Part shown: positions 1-7,582 of the stretch, one piece after another
How positions within the stretch are numbered: position 1 is the stretch's first letter
Layout: each line of letters begins with the position of its first letter
From: Flavobacteriales bacterium
GTDB taxonomy: Bacteria > Bacteroidota > Bacteroidia > Flavobacteriales > Flavobacteriaceae
Length of the DNA stretch: 64,000 bases
Reading direction: 5' to 3'
NCBI GenBank assembly: GCA_017303755.1
Contig: JAFLBS010000004.1
Span: 1 to 64,000 of the forward strand
Notes under the pieces: generated by a model
Databases searched by the model: none
The model's input: only the letters and a program-made list of their open reading frames with translations
Told to the model about the DNA's origin: nothing
Translations under genes and position numbers: made by a program

Positions 1-2
1 AA

Positions 3-164
3 TTTGAAGGGCCAGTTTTGTTTACAGGCGGAGGAATTGGAATTGAAGATTCTATTATAACTGTATTTATTTTATTTTCAATAGGTGTTTTTTTATATCA
101 TCGTTCTAATAAAGAAGGTAAAATAATAAAGAGAAAGACTTTAAAAGAAAAGCCGAATCGCTAA
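3..164 (+). CDS. C-terminal fragment of a membrane protein (5' end outside window)
   Basis: An open frame enters from the left edge and stops with TAA at 162-164, giving the last 53 residues of a protein. The fragment has a glycine-rich stretch (GGGIGIEDS) followed by a hydrophobic helix and a basic tail, so it is the end of an integral membrane protein. A glycine-rich loop before a final helix is seen at the end of CPBP-type (CAAX protease-like) proteins, but the piece is too short to assign. The stop codon overlaps the first AAC box of the attC-like site that follows, as is common for integron cassettes. Confidence 0.6.
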   Translation, partial: FEGPVLFTGGGIGIEDSIITVFILFSIGVFLYHRSNKEGKIIKRKTLKEKPNR

Positions 165-319
165 CAACCGTTTTGCACTATTGCTGGGCTTGCGCTTGCT
201 ATTCTCGTCTTCGTGGAAAATAATCTGGAGGCTACAATTCTAACTTTCTAAGAAAATCCGTACTTTTGTTTTGGTCAGTGTTCGTAGCAGCAAATGGTGT
301 AAGCCGCGACACGTTAACG
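159..319 (+). repeat. attC-like cassette junction, site 1
   Basis: Outer boxes CGCTAAC (159-165) and GTTAACG (313-319) frame an imperfect palindrome. The inner left arm at about 171-186 pairs with the inner right arm at about 288-303 (TTGCACTATTGCTG against CAGCAAATGGTGTAA). Between the arms is a loop of about 100 bp shared with the other sites (GGGCTTGCGCTTGCT, CGTCTTCGTGGA, GGTCAGTG). The layout matches integron attC sites (R''-L''-loop-L'-R'), although the outer box reads GTTRRYR rather than the classic GTTRRRY. Confidence 0.75.
244..268 (+). promoter_or_regulatory. Promoter inside site 1 loop
   Basis: TACTTTTG at 261-268 fits the Bacteroidota -7 consensus TAnnTTTG. CTTTC at 244 lies at the -33 position. 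The same two elements with the same 25-bp span recur in sites 3, 4, 6 and 8, always pointing into the next gene. Confidence 0.65.
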
Positions 320-333
320 GCTATTTTAAAAAA

Positions 334-888
334 ATGGATAACATAGACATTAATAATTATTTTTCAGATATTTTGAAATTCTTAAGAAACGAAGATGATA
401 ATAAAATAAATTTGAAAAAAGTATTCCTTTACTTTTTATTTGTCTTAGTTATTATTTCAATTGGCCAAATCAGCGTAAATAATTCTTATAAAACAGAAAA
501 CATAGAAAACGAAAAGTTTATTAAGGATGAAATAAATAGACAAATTATTATTGACACTAATTCAGTTAAATCATCTTATAGTAAAGGAAGCTATTATTTA
601 GTAGTCAAATTAGAAAACGATTCAATTTATCCGATAAATTTAAAAAACTATGAAAATGTAGATAGAATAACAATAAACTCATCAATTGAGAAAAAAGCTT
701 ATGATAAAACATTTGAGATAATTAGCAATAACATTATTTATAAATTTGAAATTTCGGAAATAAGCGATCAAATGTTTCCCACTAGAATATTGGTTTTTTT
801 TGGCACGCTAATGTTTGGGTTAATAGGAGTTCCACTTTGGTTAAATGAAAATGAAAGACAAAAGGAAAAAGAAAAAAAAAGCCGTTAA
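334..888 (+). CDS. Cassette gene: hypothetical membrane-anchored protein, 184 aa
   Basis: I do not recognise the family. The product has a charged N-terminus, a hydrophobic helix near residues 27-47, an extracytoplasmic central part of about 100 residues, a second helix near 155-172 and a very basic tail. The ATG at 334 is preferred because the open frame upstream of it, from 271, only translates the right arm of the attC-like site. The cassette begins GTTAACGGCT (313-322) and ends with the exact complement AGCCGTTAAC (880-889). The stop codon lies inside that end box. It is probably expressed from the promoter in site 1. Confidence 0.75.
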   Translation: MDNIDINNYFSDILKFLRNEDDNKINLKKVFLYFLFVLVIISIGQISVNNSYKTENIENEKFIKDEINRQIIIDTNSVKSSYSKGSYYLVVKLENDSIYPINLKNYENVDRITINSSIEKKAYDKTFEIISNNIIYKFEISEISDQMFPTRILVFFGTLMFGLIGVPLWLNENERQKEKEKKSR

Positions 889-1035
889 CCGTGGTTTTCG
901 CCATTGCTAGGCTTGCACTTGCGTTTTGTCTTAGTGGAAAAACTCAGATATTTTCAATTTTATGTTTCAAATTAATTCAGTAAATTTGTTTGGTAAGTGC
1001 CGGCAGCAACAGACGCAAAGCTACAAACGTTAACG
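883..1035 (+). repeat. attC-like cassette junction, site 2
   Basis: Outer boxes are CGTTAAC (883-889) and GTTAACG (1029-1035). The inner arms CGCCATTGCTAG (about 899-910) and GGCAGCAACAGACGC pair imperfectly. The loop keeps the GGCTTGCACTTGC and TTAGTGGAAAA blocks of the family. Confidence 0.7.
964..988 (+). promoter_or_regulatory. Promoter inside site 2 loop
   Basis: TAAATTTG at 981-988 fits TAnnTTTG. The -33 position holds GTTTC at 964-968, the counterpart of CTTTC in the other sites. It points to the gene at 1060. Confidence 0.6.
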
Positions 1036-1059
1036 GCTATTTTTTCCAATTGAAATCTT

Positions 1060-1671
1060 ATGAGAAACGCAATTATATTAGTGCTTTTATTTTTAATTCT
1101 TTCCACAGGACAAATAATGGAATTAAATTTTCCTATATCACTAAATATTTTTTTAGTTGTTTTAATTTCTACTCTAACAATTTTTTGGGAGTTTTCAGTT
1201 TTAAATAAAGATTTTATATCTGATTTCAAAATTCGTAGTTGTAGTAGGAAATTAAAATTCGGAAGTTTCATCTATGCATTTTTTTTAACAGGCATAATGA
1301 TATATGACAATAAACTGAAAAGCTTATTTTTTATTATTCTTATTATATGGTTGTATCCATTAATTGATATAATAATGGTTTATGTTTACAGAAAAAAGCA
1401 ACCATATACTATTTTTATAAAAGATAACAATTTGATTTTGAACACGCCTTGGAAAAAAGAAAGAGATTTATCTGAATTGACAGAAATTACATTTGATAGA
1501 TTTTCAAAAGATCTAGAACTTAGCTTCAAAACAAAAAGTGATATTACAATACAAACAAAAGAGTACAATAGTAATGAAATTGATAAATTTATTGAAATCA
1601 TTGTAAGCAAATCTGCAAATAATGTTTGCATTCCTAAAAATTACATCTTAAGTAAAGAAATTAGCTGTTAA
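1060..1671 (+). CDS. Cassette gene: membrane protein with possible PH-like domain, 203 aa
   Basis: The N-terminal 110 residues form about four hydrophobic segments. The C-terminal 80 residues are soluble and beta-rich (YTIFIKDNNLIL, then LTEITF and LELSF), a pattern seen in bacterial PH-like domains placed after membrane helices; that assignment is inference. The start ATG at 1060 is 31 bp after the cassette boundary at 1029. The cassette start GTTAACGGCTA and end TAGCTGTTAAC (1662-1672) are complementary at 10 of 11 positions. The stop codon lies in the end box. Confidence 0.75.
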   Translation: MRNAIILVLLFLILSTGQIMELNFPISLNIFLVVLISTLTIFWEFSVLNKDFISDFKIRSCSRKLKFGSFIYAFFLTGIMIYDNKLKSLFFIILIIWLYPLIDIIMVYVYRKKQPYTIFIKDNNLILNTPWKKERDLSELTEITFDRFSKDLELSFKTKSDITIQTKEYNSNEIDKFIEIIVSKSANNVCIPKNYILSKEISC

Positions 1672-1829
1672 CCACAGTTTGCACCAATTGTTGAGCTTGG
1701 GCTTGCTGTTTTCGTCTTCGTGGAGAATAATCTGGTGACTACAACTCTGTCTTTCTCATAAATTTTGTAGATTTGTTTTAGTCAGTGATTTCAGCAGCAA
1801 CAGAGCAAAAGCCGCCGAACATAGGTGGT
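1666..1829 (+). repeat. attC-like cassette junction, site 3 (right box mutated)
   Basis: The left box TGTTAAC (1666-1672) is normal. The inner arms GTTTGCACCAATTGTTG and CAGCAGCAACAGAGCAAAAGC are present. Where GTT is expected the sequence reads ATA (1821-1823), followed by GGTGGT, which still complements ACCACC at the end of the next cassette (2683-2688). The right crossover point has therefore probably been lost by mutation. Confidence 0.65.
1751..1775 (+). promoter_or_regulatory. Promoter inside site 3 loop
   Basis: TAGATTTG at 1768-1775 is the -7 element and CTTTC at 1751 the -33 element. The spacing is identical to sites 1, 4, 6 and 8. Confidence 0.65.
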
Positions 1830-1862
1830 AATTTTAACTCAACGAAACAAAAAAATTAGACA

Positions 1863-2675
1863 TTGAATAAGATATCTGAATTTTCTAATGATAAAATATT
1901 TCTTCGATTATTAAAAAATAAGACGAGTAAAAACTATTGGAAATACATCATTGAACTAAGAAAGCGAAAAACTGAAGATATTTTCTTAAAGTCAATTGAA
2001 TTTACTAAATCCAATATTTCCAATGAGAAAATTATAGGAATAAATATTTTAGCCCAATTTGGTTATCCAAGATTACATTTAAAAGAAATTTTAAGAGTCT
2101 TTTTCAGATTACTCAAAAGTGAAACTGACAAAAATGTAATAAGTTCTTTATTATACGCAATTGGACATAACAATAAAAATTTAACAGAAAAGCAAATTGA
2201 AATAATATGCTCATATAAAGATCACAAAAGTGTAAACATTAGACATAGTGTAGTTTCTTCACTTTTAACTATTGAAAAAAATGAAGCAGTTAATACATTA
2301 ATCAAATTATCTAAAGACAAAGATTCTGATGTTAGGGATTGGGCGACATTCGGACTTGGAACACAAATTGAATTAGATAATGAATTAATTCGTAATGCTT
2401 TATGGGAAAGAATAAATGATAAAGATGAAGGAACAAGATTTGAAGCAATTTCTGGTTTAGTCAAACGAAAAGATAACAGAATTAAAGAAGTTTTAAAAAC
2501 TGAACTTGAAAATATAGATGAATTTGGCTCATTAATTTTGGAATCTATTGAAGAGTTTAACGATGTAGATTTTATAGAGCTTATTGAAAAACAAATTATA
2601 AAGAACAAGAAAACTAAAAAAGTAAATGAGCAGTGGCTTATAAACACTTTAGAAAAACTAAAACAATCCGTTTAA
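1863..2675 (+). CDS. Cassette gene: HEAT-repeat protein, 270 aa
   Basis: The protein is soluble, without signal peptide, and made of tandem helical pairs. Segments such as SVNIRHSVVSSLL and DSDVRDWATFGLG are typical of HEAT/PBS-lyase-type repeats, which form curved scaffolds for protein binding. About six repeats cover residues 50-235. There is no ATG near the start; the likely start is TTG at 1863, since no internal methionine precedes the conserved repeats. It lies in a cassette whose ends share GGTGGT/ACCACC complementarity. Confidence 0.75.
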   Translation: MNKISEFSNDKIFLRLLKNKTSKNYWKYIIELRKRKTEDIFLKSIEFTKSNISNEKIIGINILAQFGYPRLHLKEILRVFFRLLKSETDKNVISSLLYAIGHNNKNLTEKQIEIICSYKDHKSVNIRHSVVSSLLTIEKNEAVNTLIKLSKDKDSDVRDWATFGLGTQIELDNELIRNALWERINDKDEGTRFEAISGLVKRKDNRIKEVLKTELENIDEFGSLILESIEEFNDVDFIELIEKQIIKNKKTKKVNEQWLINTLEKLKQSV

Positions 2676-2684
2676 AAAAACGAC

Positions 2685-2844
2685 CACCAACAGCGATTTA
2701 CACCAATTGCTATCTTGCGCTTGCTATTTTGTGCTTCGTAGAGAATAAGCCAGTTACTACTACTCTATCTTTCTCATAAATTTTGTAGATTTGTTTTGGT
2801 CAGTGTTTGTAGCAGCATCAGACGCAAAGCCGCATACGTTGTAG
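2685..2844 (+). repeat. attC-like cassette junction, site 4
   Basis: Outer boxes are CACCAAC (2685-2691) and GTTGTAG (2838-2844). The inner arms GCGATTTACACCAATTGCTA and TAGCAGCATCAGACGCAAAGC pair imperfectly. The loop carries the CTTGCGCTTGCTATTTTG and GTGCTTCGTAGA blocks. Confidence 0.72.
2769..2793 (+). promoter_or_regulatory. Promoter inside site 4 loop
   Basis: TAGATTTG (2786-2793) with CTTTC at 2769, 25 bp in total, followed by the conserved GGTCAGTG where transcription should start. Confidence 0.65.
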
Positions 2845-2883
2845 GTTATGTTAGCCAAGCGAAAACTATAAAATTTAGAGTTA

Positions 2884-3363
2884 ATGCAATCGAATCTCAA
2901 TATAAATGAATTTAGAAATAGACTGAAGAATTTTACCAAAATTGGACATCCAAAACTTAAATTGAGTCCATTTCCTACTTTTTCAATGTTTGGAGATTCA
3001 TCAAAAAATTTTTACGGTCTTTACGATGATTCTTCTTTTAGTTTAACATCAAATTTCATCATTAATCCAACTTACTTCATTTTAAGAGGTAATTACAAAA
3101 CAATTAACGGTAAGCTGCAAATTCAATACAAACTTTATCCAAGATATAAATATCAAACTCATTGGTGGATTTTTGTATTCGTTTTAGGATTTTTAGTATT
3201 TAATTATCTCTTAGTGAATGATCTACATGGCTCAAAATTAGAAACTATTTTATTCACGAATATAGTTATGATACTCATGATTGGTTATGCATATTTTCAC
3301 ATCACAAGAAAAAGAAGAAAATTGGAGGAAAGCTTTATAAAGATTTTTGAAATAATAAAGTAA
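2884..3363 (+). CDS. Cassette gene: hypothetical membrane protein, 159 aa
   Basis: Unrecognised. The first 95 residues are soluble and rich in aromatic residues. Two hydrophobic helices follow (about 97-112 and 122-140), joined by a short loop, and then a basic tail (TRKRRK). The topology suggests a cytoplasmic N-terminal domain anchored by a helical hairpin. The cassette starts GTTGTAGGTTATGTT (2838-2852) and ends AACACAGTCTACAAT (3373-3387), complementary at 11 of 15 positions. Confidence 0.72.
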   Translation: MQSNLNINEFRNRLKNFTKIGHPKLKLSPFPTFSMFGDSSKNFYGLYDDSSFSLTSNFIINPTYFILRGNYKTINGKLQIQYKLYPRYKYQTHWWIFVFVLGFLVFNYLLVNDLHGSKLETILFTNIVMILMIGYAYFHITRKRRKLEESFIKIFEIIK

Positions 3364-3380
3364 TTAAAAATAAACACAGT

Positions 3381-3521
3381 CTACAATAGCGGTTTATATC
3401 AATTGCTGGGCTTGAGCTGACATTTGGCTTGTTTTCACTAATTCAGTTCGAAAGAAATTCTGTACATTTGTTTTGGTCAGTGATTACAGCAGCAACTGGT
3501 GTAAACCGCGACACGTTGTGT
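3381..3521 (+). repeat. attC-like cassette junction, site 5
   Basis: Left box CTACAAT (3381-3387; final C changed to T) and right box GTTGTGT (3515-3521). This site has the clearest stem. The left arm GCGGTTTATATCAATTGCTG (3389-3408) complements the right arm CAGCAACTGGTGTAAACCGC (3490-3509) at all but two or three positions. The boxes and arms are separated by an unpaired spacer of 1 nt on the left and 5 nt on the right, like the unpaired central spacer of attC hairpins. Confidence 0.78.
3446..3470 (+). promoter_or_regulatory. Promoter inside site 5 loop
   Basis: TACATTTG (3463-3470) is a good -7 match. The -33 block is GTTCG rather than CTTTC, so the upstream element is weaker here. Confidence 0.55.
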
Positions 3522-3542
3522 GTCATATTAGAAAAACCCGAA

Positions 3543-4604
3543 ATGGACAAAAAAATAAAATTGATTTACCTATTACTCATATTGACCCTGAACTTTTCTT
3601 GTGTTGAAAAGAAATCAACAGAAAAAGAAACCAACAAGCCTGAAATGGTAGCGACTTCAAAAACCGACACCTTAAAATTTACTTCCGGAATACGTGCTAT
3701 TCTTCAAGATCATAAAGGCAATTATTGGATTGGAAGTCATAATGAAGGCGTAAGCTATTATAATGGAGAGTCGTTTGAATACTTTACAACCAATGAAGGT
3801 TTATCTGACAATCAAATCCGTTCAATCCAAGAAGACGAGAATGGAAAAATTTGGTTTGGAACTGCAAAAGACGTTAGTGTATATGACAAAGGAAAGTTTA
3901 CCACTTATTCAACAAATTTTAACAACCCAAGATATGAATGGAATGAAACCAATGGGGATTTATGGTTTTATGCGGGTGAAGAAGACGGAATAAATCGTTT
4001 TGACGGTATAAATATGAACTATTTAATTTTTCCAAAACCCAAAAATGAAAATCCCAATAATGCTTATGGTGTAACGGATATATCAAAGGATAAAGACGGT
4101 AAAGTTTGGATTGCGACTTATGCAGCACTATTCAACTTTGATGGTAAAATGGTAAATATCGTTGATAATGAAAAATTAAACTTAAAAGAGAATGAGTTTT
4201 TACACATCAGAAGCGTATTAGCCGACTCAAAAGGACGGATTTGGATAGGAAATAACGGGATTGGCGTACTACTAAAAGAAGATGAAATAACAATTAATTT
4301 TTCTGAAAAGCATCATTTAATTCATCCAACTAGTACAAGACGAGGAGATAAATCACAACCAGGCACAATGGAACACGTTTTTGCAATTGAAGAAGATAGT
4401 GAAGGTAACATTTGGTTTGGAGATAGAGATACTGGAGCTTGGAGATTTGACGGTAAGACTATGAAAAATTATACCCTAGAAAAAAATCTCAAATCTCCAA
4501 TGATTTGGACAATTTATAAAGACAAGAATAACAGTTTGCTTTTTGGAATGGCAGATGGAAATATATTTAAGTTTAACGGAAAGACTTTTGAAAAGCAATT
4601 TTAA
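3543..4604 (+). CDS. Cassette gene: lipoprotein with two-component-regulator-type propeller repeats, 353 aa
   Basis: The ATG at 3543 starts a lipoprotein signal peptide with lipobox FSC at residue 20. The open frame upstream of it only translates the attC arm. The rest is repeated blades of the Reg_prop type (IRAILQDHKGNYWIGS, IRSIQEDENGKIWFGT, IEEDSEGNIWFGDRD), which normally form the periplasmic sensor propeller of hybrid two-component systems. Here no kinase domain follows, so it is a free-standing surface propeller, perhaps ligand-binding. It resembles the gene at 6482. The cassette ends GTTGTG (3515) and CACAAC (4617-4622) are complementary. Confidence 0.82.
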   Translation: MDKKIKLIYLLLILTLNFSCVEKKSTEKETNKPEMVATSKTDTLKFTSGIRAILQDHKGNYWIGSHNEGVSYYNGESFEYFTTNEGLSDNQIRSIQEDENGKIWFGTAKDVSVYDKGKFTTYSTNFNNPRYEWNETNGDLWFYAGEEDGINRFDGINMNYLIFPKPKNENPNNAYGVTDISKDKDGKVWIATYAALFNFDGKMVNIVDNEKLNLKENEFLHIRSVLADSKGRIWIGNNGIGVLLKEDEITINFSEKHHLIHPTSTRRGDKSQPGTMEHVFAIEEDSEGNIWFGDRDTGAWRFDGKTMKNYTLEKNLKSPMIWTIYKDKNNSLLFGMADGNIFKFNGKTFEKQF

Positions 4605-4615
4605 AAAACACGAGC

Positions 4616-4776
4616 CCACAACCACAGTTTACACCAATTGCTGGGCTAGCGCTTGCTATTTTGTTTTTCGTGAAAAATAAGCTGGTTATTACAATTCCAT
4701 CTTTTAAAGAAATTCAGTAAATTTGTTTGGTCAGTGATTGCAACAGCAACAGATGGCAAGAATGGTAACGTTAGCA
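4616..4776 (+). repeat. attC-like cassette junction, site 6
   Basis: Outer boxes are CCACAAC (4616-4622) and GTTAGCA (4770-4776). The inner arms CAGTTTACACCAATTGCTG and CAACAGCAACAGATGGCAAG pair imperfectly. The loop keeps the TAGCGCTTGCTATTTTG and TTTTCGTGAAAAATAA blocks. Confidence 0.72.
4701..4725 (+). promoter_or_regulatory. Promoter inside site 6 loop
   Basis: TAAATTTG (4718-4725) with CTTTT at 4701, in the same 25-bp arrangement. Confidence 0.62.
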
Positions 4777-4802
4777 GAAAGTTTATCCAAAAAACCGCAA
4801 AT

Positions 4803-5384
4803 ATGAAATCTGAAATAAAATATATAGAATTAAAATCTGGATTTAGTGATGATGGACCAGCATGGATTGGACTTGTTTCATTCTCAAAAAGTGGAAAAAC
4901 AATCTATTTTGATGGAAAAGCGTTTAAAAGTTTGAATGGAACAGGAATTTCAGGAAATTATTATGAAATTGAATCTGGAGATGAATATTGGATTTCTGGT
5001 GTCAAAAAAAATCAAAAAGACAGACATACAAACGGTGGTGGAAAAATTTATGTTGAAAAAAGAATTCTAAATGAATATCTAAAAATAATAAATCTACAAA
5101 ATCTGAATCTTAGGCTTTATGAAATTATTGAAGTTGATGAAGAAATTCCAGTTTCAAAAACAAATGAATTAGAAAATCAAAAAATTGATAATTCTGAAAT
5201 TAATGATGATAAGAGATTTCTAAAACCCAACGAAATGAATGATGAAGAATTAGAATACTTTATCAATTATTATAACGAAAGTTCTATAAATGGAAGATAT
5301 TTGAAAGGTCGAAAAATGTCCCGGAATCAAATGAATGAATTAATAGCTGAAAAGGAATTGAGAGAACAAAAAAACTTCTGCTAA
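4803..5384 (+). CDS. Cassette gene: hypothetical soluble protein, 193 aa
   Basis: There is no signal peptide or membrane helix. Residues 1-95 look like a compact beta-rich domain (KYIELKSGFSDDGPAWIG, KSGKTIYFDGKAF, EYWISGVKKN). Residues 96-150 are a charged linker, and the C-terminus is helical and basic. I recall similar N-terminal domains among small Bacteroidota proteins of unknown role, but cannot assign a function. ATG at 4803 is chosen because the frame upstream (from 4734) lies in the attC arm. The cassette start GTTAGCAGAAAGTTT (4770-4784) and end AAACTTCTGCTAAC (5372-5385) are complementary with a single one-base gap. Confidence 0.75.
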   Translation: MKSEIKYIELKSGFSDDGPAWIGLVSFSKSGKTIYFDGKAFKSLNGTGISGNYYEIESGDEYWISGVKKNQKDRHTNGGGKIYVEKRILNEYLKIINLQNLNLRLYEIIEVDEEIPVSKTNELENQKIDNSEINDDKRFLKPNEMNDEELEYFINYYNESSINGRYLKGRKMSRNQMNELIAEKELREQKNFC

Positions 5385-5502
5385 CACATGTTTGCCACTA
5401 TTACTGGGCTTGCGCTTGCTGTTTTCGTCTTCGTGAAAAATAATCTGATAGCTACAATTCTGTCTTTCTAAGAAATGTTGTAGATTTTTTAGTCAGTGTC
5501 CA
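5379..5502 (+). repeat. attC-like cassette junction, site 7, right half missing
   Basis: The left box TGCTAAC (5379-5385), the left arm (TTTGCCACTATTACTGGGC) and most of the loop are present. Similarity to the family ends shortly after AGTCAGTG at about 5500, so the right arm and GTT box are absent. The -7 element also reads TAGATTTT (5481-5488), one base off consensus. This marks a break in the array. Confidence 0.65.
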
Positions 5503-5762
5503 TAGTTTCTTTAAAAAGAATTATTGTGATTTAGTATTAAAAATTAGCAATCCTCTCTATTCGGCAACAATAACTTGGTTTTTAACATTGAATCCAAGTT
5601 TAACTAACCGCTCCCAAGTCGTAAAAAAGTACAGGGATTGTTTTAATAACTATTTTTTACGATTAATTTACAAAATTTACATTTTTATTTACAATCCAAA
5701 TCACTCCGCACAGAAAATATCAAATTAAATTCGCAAAAACAATTTAATAGAATATGCAACTT
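5503..5762 (+). other. Intergenic segment after truncated site 7
   Basis: No gene of the + strand is visible. On the - strand an open stretch of about 30 codons (5557-5649) reads as a plausible protein C-terminus (WERLVKLGFNVKNQVIVAE, then TAG), but it has no start codon and a stop directly upstream. It may be a remnant of a deleted gene. The segment has no attC-like sequence. Confidence 0.3.
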
Positions 5763-6311
5763 ATGAAAAAAAACATCTATTTACTGATCTTACCGCTGGC
5801 TGTTGTAAGCGGACTAGTATTTACTAATTGTGAAACTAAAAATCAAACTAAACCATCTCAAAAAACGTTATCCATTGCTAATAAAAAAGTCAACATGGAT
5901 GAAAGAAAAAAATGGGAGGCTTCTCCAGATGGTATAAAGTACAAAGAATGGGAGGCTTCTCCTGAAGGAAAAAAAGTGCGTGCCAGTCATGATAAAATAA
6001 GAAAGAACATAAAGGACTTTTCCAATATGGAGGCCGTGGTTACCTCTGTTACTTTTCAGCGAGCAAACTCGAAATCATCAGGGCCAAAATGGCTTATTGT
6101 CAAGATTAATGACGAAGAATACATGATGCAATTTATTCCTAAGGAATTTCAACAGTTAAAAAACCTGAAAGTTAACGACAAAATAATTGTAAGAAGCCGC
6201 AGCGCAGGGTATTCGCCTAATCATCCCTATTTGATTATATCGGGTGACTATATTGCACAAAATAATAAAATCCTTTTTAAACGTGACTTTAGCAAAAATA
6301 AGGGTTGCTGA
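5763..6311 (+). CDS. Hypothetical lipoprotein, 182 aa
   Basis: Start at the ATG at 5763, where the basic-hydrophobic signal begins; an in-frame ATG at 5754 would add three residues. The lipobox reads LVFTNC. Residues 45-70 contain a near-repeat (WEASPDGIKYK, WEASPEGKKVR). The C-terminal 110 residues look like one small beta-barrel domain (VVTSVTFQRA, WLIVKIND, VNDKIIVRSRSAGY), resembling an OB-fold; this is inference. It sits between the truncated site 7 and a poorly conserved spacer, so whether it was ever a cassette is unclear. Confidence 0.7.
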   Translation: MKKNIYLLILPLAVVSGLVFTNCETKNQTKPSQKTLSIANKKVNMDERKKWEASPDGIKYKEWEASPEGKKVRASHDKIRKNIKDFSNMEAVVTSVTFQRANSKSSGPKWLIVKINDEEYMMQFIPKEFQQLKNLKVNDKIIVRSRSAGYSPNHPYLIISGDYIAQNNKILFKRDFSKNKGC

Positions 6312-6481
6312 AGTTTAAGTGACTTGCGATTAACGACTTCCCGAAGCTTAGCTATTGTCGATGAAAACAGGAATTAAATCGGGCTCTAACTTCTCAAAAA
6401 TCGCTAATAAATGTTCCCAGAATCTCTCGTAGAGCCAATGGAAAAAGTATGCGTGTGTATTAAATTAAAAACTGAAAAAGA

Positions 6482-7573
6482 ATGAAGATTTCTGATTTGT
6501 GGATAAAGATTATCATCATAATGTCATTTGTGACTACTACTCCTTCTTGTAATTCACAAACAAACACACTAAATGAAAATACCAAACAGCCATCTCAACC
6601 GAAAGATTCACAAATTGCTGAATATGTTGTAGCAATTTTTGAAGACTCAAAAGGAAACTTATGGTTTGGAACAATAGAAAATGGAGTAGCAAAATATGAC
6701 GGAAAAGTGCTTACCTATTTTACAATAGAAAATGGACTGATTGGGAATACAGTAACAAGTTTTGCCGAAGATAAAGATGGGGCAATGTGGTTTGGAACAC
6801 ATTCGGGTCTCTCAAAATATGATGGCAAAAAATTCACCAATTTTAATGATAAAAATGGTCTTGTTGACAACAGAATTTCTGAGTTATTAATTGATAAAGC
6901 AGGCAACATTTGGGTTGGAACTTGGGATGGAGTTTATGTGTTAAACAGTACAACATTTTCCAATTTTCCAATTCCAAAACCCGATGTTACGTTATTGCAG
7001 TATCAGTTAACCATGAAGAATTGGATTACAGAAATTATCGAAGATAAGCAAGGGAATATTTGGTTCAGCCGAGATGGTTATGGAGTTAGCAAATACAATG
7101 GAAAGTCATTTACTCACTACACAAAAAAAGAGGGTCTTGCTTCAAATAATGTTCAAGTTATTCATCAAGACAATCAAGGAAATTTTTGGTTTGGTTCAAG
7201 AGTTGCGGAAAAAGACAATCCGAATCGTGATGGCCGAACTGGTGACGGTGGACTTAGTCGGTTTAACGGCAAAACATTTACCCGGTTTGATGGAATTGAA
7301 GGTCTCAGCAAAAATGACATTTATGCTATCAATGAAGATAAAAACGGAAACATTTGGATTGGTGCAAATCGCTTGGGAGCCTATCGCTATGACGGAAAAG
7401 AATTCACTTTATTCAGTGAAACAGACAGAAAAGATTTAATGCCCTTTGGTTATGGCATTCAAGACATATTGGCGGACAAAAAAGGAAATATTTGGTTTGG
7501 ATTATCAGGAGGTCTTTTTCGTCTCAAAGAAAATTCAATTACCAATGTTTCTCAAAATGGACCTTGGAATTGA
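6482..7573 (+). CDS. Lipoprotein with two-component-regulator-type propeller repeats, 363 aa
   Basis: Signal peptide with lipobox TPSC near residue 23. Repeated Reg_prop blades follow (VAIFEDSKGNLWFGT, TSFAEDKDGAMWFGTHSGLSKYDG, ELLIDKAGNIWVGTWDG, INEDKNGNIWIGANRLG), about seven in all, enough for a full beta-propeller. There is no transmembrane or kinase region after it. It is a distant relative of the gene at 3543. The cassette end ACTAAC (7584-7589) finds only a weak counterpart (GTGTGTATTAAATTAA) before the gene at about 6450, so its left boundary is decayed. Confidence 0.82.
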   Translation: MKISDLWIKIIIIMSFVTTTPSCNSQTNTLNENTKQPSQPKDSQIAEYVVAIFEDSKGNLWFGTIENGVAKYDGKVLTYFTIENGLIGNTVTSFAEDKDGAMWFGTHSGLSKYDGKKFTNFNDKNGLVDNRISELLIDKAGNIWVGTWDGVYVLNSTTFSNFPIPKPDVTLLQYQLTMKNWITEIIEDKQGNIWFSRDGYGVSKYNGKSFTHYTKKEGLASNNVQVIHQDNQGNFWFGSRVAEKDNPNRDGRTGDGGLSRFNGKTFTRFDGIEGLSKNDIYAINEDKNGNIWIGANRLGAYRYDGKEFTLFSETDRKDLMPFGYGIQDILADKKGNIWFGLSGGLFRLKENSITNVSQNGPWN

Positions 7574-7582
7574 AACTTAAAA

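Noticed and set aside
990-1208. Small + strand open frame starting in site 2
   Set aside because: It translates the site arm and runs out of frame over the start of the better-supported gene at 1060.
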